Of a stretch of DNA of 64,000 bases, positions 62,030 through 64,000 are shown in pieces. Numbering within the stretch: position 1 is the stretch's first letter; each line of letters opens with the position of its first letter. Both the position numbers and the translations under genes were made by a program. The DNA is from Bacteroidales bacterium. Its GTDB lineage: Bacteria > Bacteroidota > Bacteroidia > Bacteroidales > WCHB1-69. Below the pieces are notes generated by a model. It worked only from the letters and a program-made list of their open reading frames with translations. It made no database searches and was not told the DNA's origin. The stretch is from NCBI GenBank assembly GCA_017633255.1, contig JAGBPS010000002.1, positions 48,599-112,598 on the forward strand, in the 5' to 3' direction.

Positions 62030-62037
62030 CAAAGGTA
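62030..62037 (-). promoter_or_regulatory. Promoter -7 box for the MutS-like gene
   Basis: Minus-strand TACCTTTG followed by CAC matches TAnnTTTG(C), 25 bases before the start codon. Confidence 0.55.
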
Positions 62038-62045
62038 GTGAAAAT

Positions 62046-62100
62046 TTCCGAATGTGCTAATGAGACAATGTGCTAATGTGCCAATGGGATTAGCTGGTTA
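62046..62100. repeat. TTAGCACATT-type dispersed repeat at the amidohydrolase 3' end
   Basis: Reverse-orientation copies: AATGTGCTAATGAGACAATG, TGCTAATGTGCCAATGGGAT and GCTGGTTAGTTG. The left part shares the 24-base unit of 60450; the right end overlaps the stop of the M20 gene. Confidence 0.65.
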
Positions 62101-63231
62101 GTTGATATAAGATTTTAATTTGCTAATTGACATCATCATCTTCACTCCGGTTTCGATAATTTCGTCGGGGAAGTCGAAGTCCTGGTGGTGGAGTGGGGGT
62201 GTGTTGGTGCCACTGCCCAAGCCGAAGAGGGCTCCGGGGTAGTGCTGGGTAAGCAGACCGAAGTCCTCGCCCCAGGTGAAAGGCACGTCCTTTTCGATGT
62301 AGGTCAATCCGTTGTCGTCAGCGGCTTTCCTTACGATTTCAACAGCCTCTTTCGAGTTTTGGCCACCAGCGAAATACTCCAACCAGCGGATGTTATAGGA
62401 TAGTCCCTGCGTTTTGGTCACTTCCGTGTGGACAATGCGTTCGGTGTCGTTTTTCAAGGCTTGTAATAAGGCTTCGCTCTTGGCCCGCAGGGTGAAACGC
62501 AGTACGCCATGGCCAGCGGATACACCGTAGGCCGTTTCTCCGATATGAGACTCCACCAGCGTGACAATTTGGTAGTTGTCATCGTTTAGTTTCGGGTGAT
62601 TGAGTGCCAGCAACTGTTCGGTGATGCTTGTGGCGGCACGGAAAGGTGAGATGCCCTTTTCCGGTTCCGCCGCATGAGAAGTCTGTCCGTCCAACTTGAT
62701 CTCGCAGCTGATGACGGCGCATGTGAAACTGCCCGCCCGGCAGGTGATGCTGTGGAGGGGAATGCCGGGAATATTATGCAGGGCAAATACCATATCTATA
62801 TTGTAGGCCCGCAGGAAGCCACTTTGAATTAATTGTCCGCAGCCTTGACCGGTCTCTTCCGCCGCCTGGAAAAATAGCAAAACTTTGCCTTTCTTAACAG
62901 GATGCAGATGTAATTGTTCCGCCACGCCCAGGAGGATGGTGGTATGGCCGTCGTGTCCGCATTTGTGGGCATAACCAGGAGTGCGGGAGGCGTAGGGTAG
63001 GGCAAGATGCTCGTCCACACCCACTGCGTCCATGTCTCCGCGGAGGAGCAAGATGGGGCCTTCTTCTCCGGAATCAAAGACGGCAATGATATTGTGATTG
63101 TCGGGAAAGGTATGGATACTGGTGGGAGCGAAATCCTTCAGCATGTGCATGATGACTTCCGATGTTTTCTCCTCTCTTCCCGACGCTTCTGCCAGTGAGT
63201 GAAGCTGTTGGCGTATTTCTGAATAGTTCAT
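62098..63231 (-). CDS. M20-family amidohydrolase / peptidase
   Basis: Zinc hydrolase of 377 residues in the amidohydrolase branch that includes N-acetyl-diaminopimelate deacetylase and hippurate hydrolase. Metal and catalytic blocks: LLLRGDMDAVGVDE, YAHKCGHDGHTTILLGVAEQL, LFFQAAEETGQGCGQLIQSG (catalytic Glu pair), MVFALHNIPG and the C-terminal LGSGTNTPPLHHQDFDF. The dimerisation domain (residues about 180-290) contains DGQTSHAAEPEKGISPF. No signal peptide, so it is cytoplasmic. The natural substrate is probably an N-acylated amino acid; the exact one cannot be told. Confidence 0.9.
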   Translation of the reverse strand: MNYSEIRQQLHSLAEASGREEKTSEVIMHMLKDFAPTSIHTFPDNHNIIAVFDSGEEGPILLLRGDMDAVGVDEHLALPYASRTPGYAHKCGHDGHTTILLGVAEQLHLHPVKKGKVLLFFQAAEETGQGCGQLIQSGFLRAYNIDMVFALHNIPGIPLHSITCRAGSFTCAVISCEIKLDGQTSHAAEPEKGISPFRAATSITEQLLALNHPKLNDDNYQIVTLVESHIGETAYGVSAGHGVLRFTLRAKSEALLQALKNDTERIVHTEVTKTQGLSYNIRWLEYFAGGQNSKEAVEIVRKAADDNGLTYIEKDVPFTWGEDFGLLTQHYPGALFGLGSGTNTPPLHHQDFDFPDEIIETGVKMMMSISKLKSYIN

Positions 63232-63251
63232 GTCTTTCTTTTTTCAGAATG

Positions 63252-63259
63252 CAAAGATA
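63252..63259 (-). promoter_or_regulatory. Promoter -7 box for the M20 gene
   Basis: Minus-strand TATCTTTG followed by CAT matches TAnnTTTG(C), 21 bases before the start codon. Confidence 0.6.
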
Positions 63260-63274
63260 CGTTTTTTAGTGAGC

Positions 63275-63345
63275 CAATGGACTAATAGTTTAGTAAGTAA
63301 AATTTAATTTGCACATTTGCTAATTATCTAATTTACTAATTGATT
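63275..63345. repeat. TTTGCTAATT / TTAGTAAGT-type dispersed repeat
   Basis: GCCAATGGACTAATAG, TTTGCACATTTGCTAATT and ATCTAATTTACTAATTG are degenerate members of the TTAGCACATT family, in the divergent gap between the M20 gene and the small lipoprotein gene. Confidence 0.55.
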
Positions 63346-63352
63346 TTTTTTG

Positions 63353-63360
63353 TATTTTTG
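63353..63360 (+). promoter_or_regulatory. Promoter -7 box for the small lipoprotein
   Basis: TATTTTTG followed by CAC matches TAnnTTTG(C), 28 bases before ATG 63389. It argues against an upstream in-frame start at 63350. Confidence 0.55.
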
Positions 63361-63388
63361 CACATTCAAACTTAAAAAATCTAATACT

Positions 63389-63850
63389 ATGAAAAAATCA
63401 ATTGGAATTTTTGTGTTTTTATTGAGCACGGTTGTTTTAATGTCTTCATGCAAGAAAGACGTAAAGTACCTTCCTGGCACATGGAAAGTGATTGCCGCTT
63501 CTGTCAACAATGATAGCGAAGATGACATAAGAGACGTATGGACTTTTAATAGTGGCAGTGATTGTGTCATCGAATGTGATCTTGATGAATATTTTGATGA
63601 TGTTCCTGATTATAATGTTGTCACTTTTGGTGGCAGTTACTCTACAAATGGTAATGATAAATTGGTGATCACTGGTGAAAAGTTCAATGTGTCTGACAAT
63701 CGCTCAGAACAGGTTATTTATGACCTCGACATTATTACATTGACCAAGAGTACACTGATGGTTTCTGGTACCATTAAGTATAATCGTTATATGGATAACT
63801 CTACTGATAATAGAACTTCAACTGTCTCTCTTACGCTTACAAGAAAATAA
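63389..63850 (+). CDS. Small lipocalin-like lipoprotein of unknown function (153 aa)
   Basis: I chose ATG 63389 because it starts a lipoprotein signal (MKKSIGIFVFLLSTVVLMSSC, lipobox MSSC) downstream of the promoter. The mature part begins KKDVKYLPGTWKVIAASVNN, with the LxGTWK start seen in Bacteroidota lipocalin-like lipoproteins, then alternating beta strands (VTFGGSYSTNGNDKLVITGEKF, DIITLTKSTLMVSGTIKYNRY) and ends TVSLTLTRK. A small beta barrel at the envelope is inferred; the ligand is unknown. A strong terminator follows. Confidence 0.8.
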   Translation: MKKSIGIFVFLLSTVVLMSSCKKDVKYLPGTWKVIAASVNNDSEDDIRDVWTFNSGSDCVIECDLDEYFDDVPDYNVVTFGGSYSTNGNDKLVITGEKFNVSDNRSEQVIYDLDIITLTKSTLMVSGTIKYNRYMDNSTDNRTSTVSLTLTRK

Positions 63851-63867
63851 AAGAAGAAAGTTGATAT

Positions 63868-63902
63868 AAAAAAAAGACGTGCTTCGGCGCGTCTTTTTTT
63901 TT
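63868..63902 (+). terminator. Intrinsic terminator with TTCG tetraloop
   Basis: GACGTGC-TTCG-GCGCGTC stem preceded by an A run and followed by nine or more T residues, 18 bases after the lipoprotein stop. Confidence 0.85.
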
Positions 63903-63950
63903 ACCCATGCTTCCTTCGCATTGCTTACATTTCATCCCACATCTCATTTC

Positions 63951-64000
63951 TATTAATATACCCATCGCTCACAGCTCATCGCTCATTGCTCATTGCTCAT
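63951..64000. repeat. GCTCATTGCTCAT-type simple repeat at the window edge
   Basis: CATCGCTCACAGCTCATCGC continues as ATTGCTCATTGCTCAT, a decaying 10-base tandem. It is cut by the window end. Confidence 0.55.

Overview
The window reads as chromosomal DNA of a fermentative, probably gut- or rumen-associated member of the Bacteroidales (phylum Bacteroidota). The evidence is: many Bacteroidota-type promoters (-7 box TAnnTTTG) before genes on both strands; no clear Shine-Dalgarno sequences; a secreted M6-type protease with a type IX secretion (T9SS) C-terminal sorting domain; a PorE-like T9SS envelope protein; two FISUMP-domain surface proteins; fused SecDF; RnfB/RnfC; butyrate kinase and tryptophanase. 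The genus cannot be named from the sequence.

Layout. 1-7543 (minus): a partial secreted protein and two paralogous secreted FISUMP/P-domain proteins. 7544-8166: a 620-base regulatory-looking gap with a C10 tract and two families of repeated motifs. 8167-9258 (plus): a membrane LytTR/winged-helix regulator interrupted by two in-frame stops. 9311-10957 (minus): GH20 hexosaminidase lipoprotein. 11040-18044 (plus): rnfB-rnfC, an epimerase-like gene, recQ, an OmpH/Skp-like gene and a MORN-type lipoprotein. 18059-23251 (plus): tryptophanase, an M6-type protease and a DUF3109-Nudix fusion. 23373-31676 (plus): purE, an AddA-like helicase-nuclease and a four-gene TolC-MacA-ABC ATPase-FtsX permease efflux operon. 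32015-37142 (minus): dxr, rseP, an LpxL-type acyltransferase, a nitroreductase and thiamine diphosphokinase. 37143-37707: a composite repeat block that may contain a structured RNA. 37708-38730 (minus): unknown protein. 38920-54700 (plus): GH78 rhamnosidase, an unknown secreted protein, a rhomboid-EEP-DUF4369 cluster, butyrate kinase-NAD kinase, secDF and the PorE-like gene. 54763-58173 (minus): gltX and a TPR membrane protein. 58278-60407 (plus): tex. 60545-63231 (minus): a MutS-like ATPase and an M20 amidohydrolase. 63389-63850 (plus): a small lipoprotein.

The physiology suggested is an anaerobe that ferments amino acids and sugars (tryptophanase, Buk, Rnf subunits), scavenges host or plant glycans (GH20, GH78), and exports proteins through Sec and then T9SS. 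The rest is housekeeping: isoprenoid, lipid A, purine, NADP and thiamine metabolism, translation and DNA repair.

I see no complete new defence or metabolic system. The strongest unusual signals are: (i) the regulator with two in-frame stops, each followed by CAR, behind direct repeats with the spacing of LytTR sites; (ii) several families of short hairpin-rich repeats that repeatedly form the last codons and stop of neighbouring genes, plus one copy inside a coding region; (iii) a structured non-coding block near 37.4-37.6 kb; (iv) odd protein architectures: a sorting-like domain near the N-terminus of the FISUMP proteins, a PorE-like protein ending in a pepsin-like domain without its catalytic motif, a DUF3109-Nudix fusion, and an epimerase without its catalytic tyrosine.
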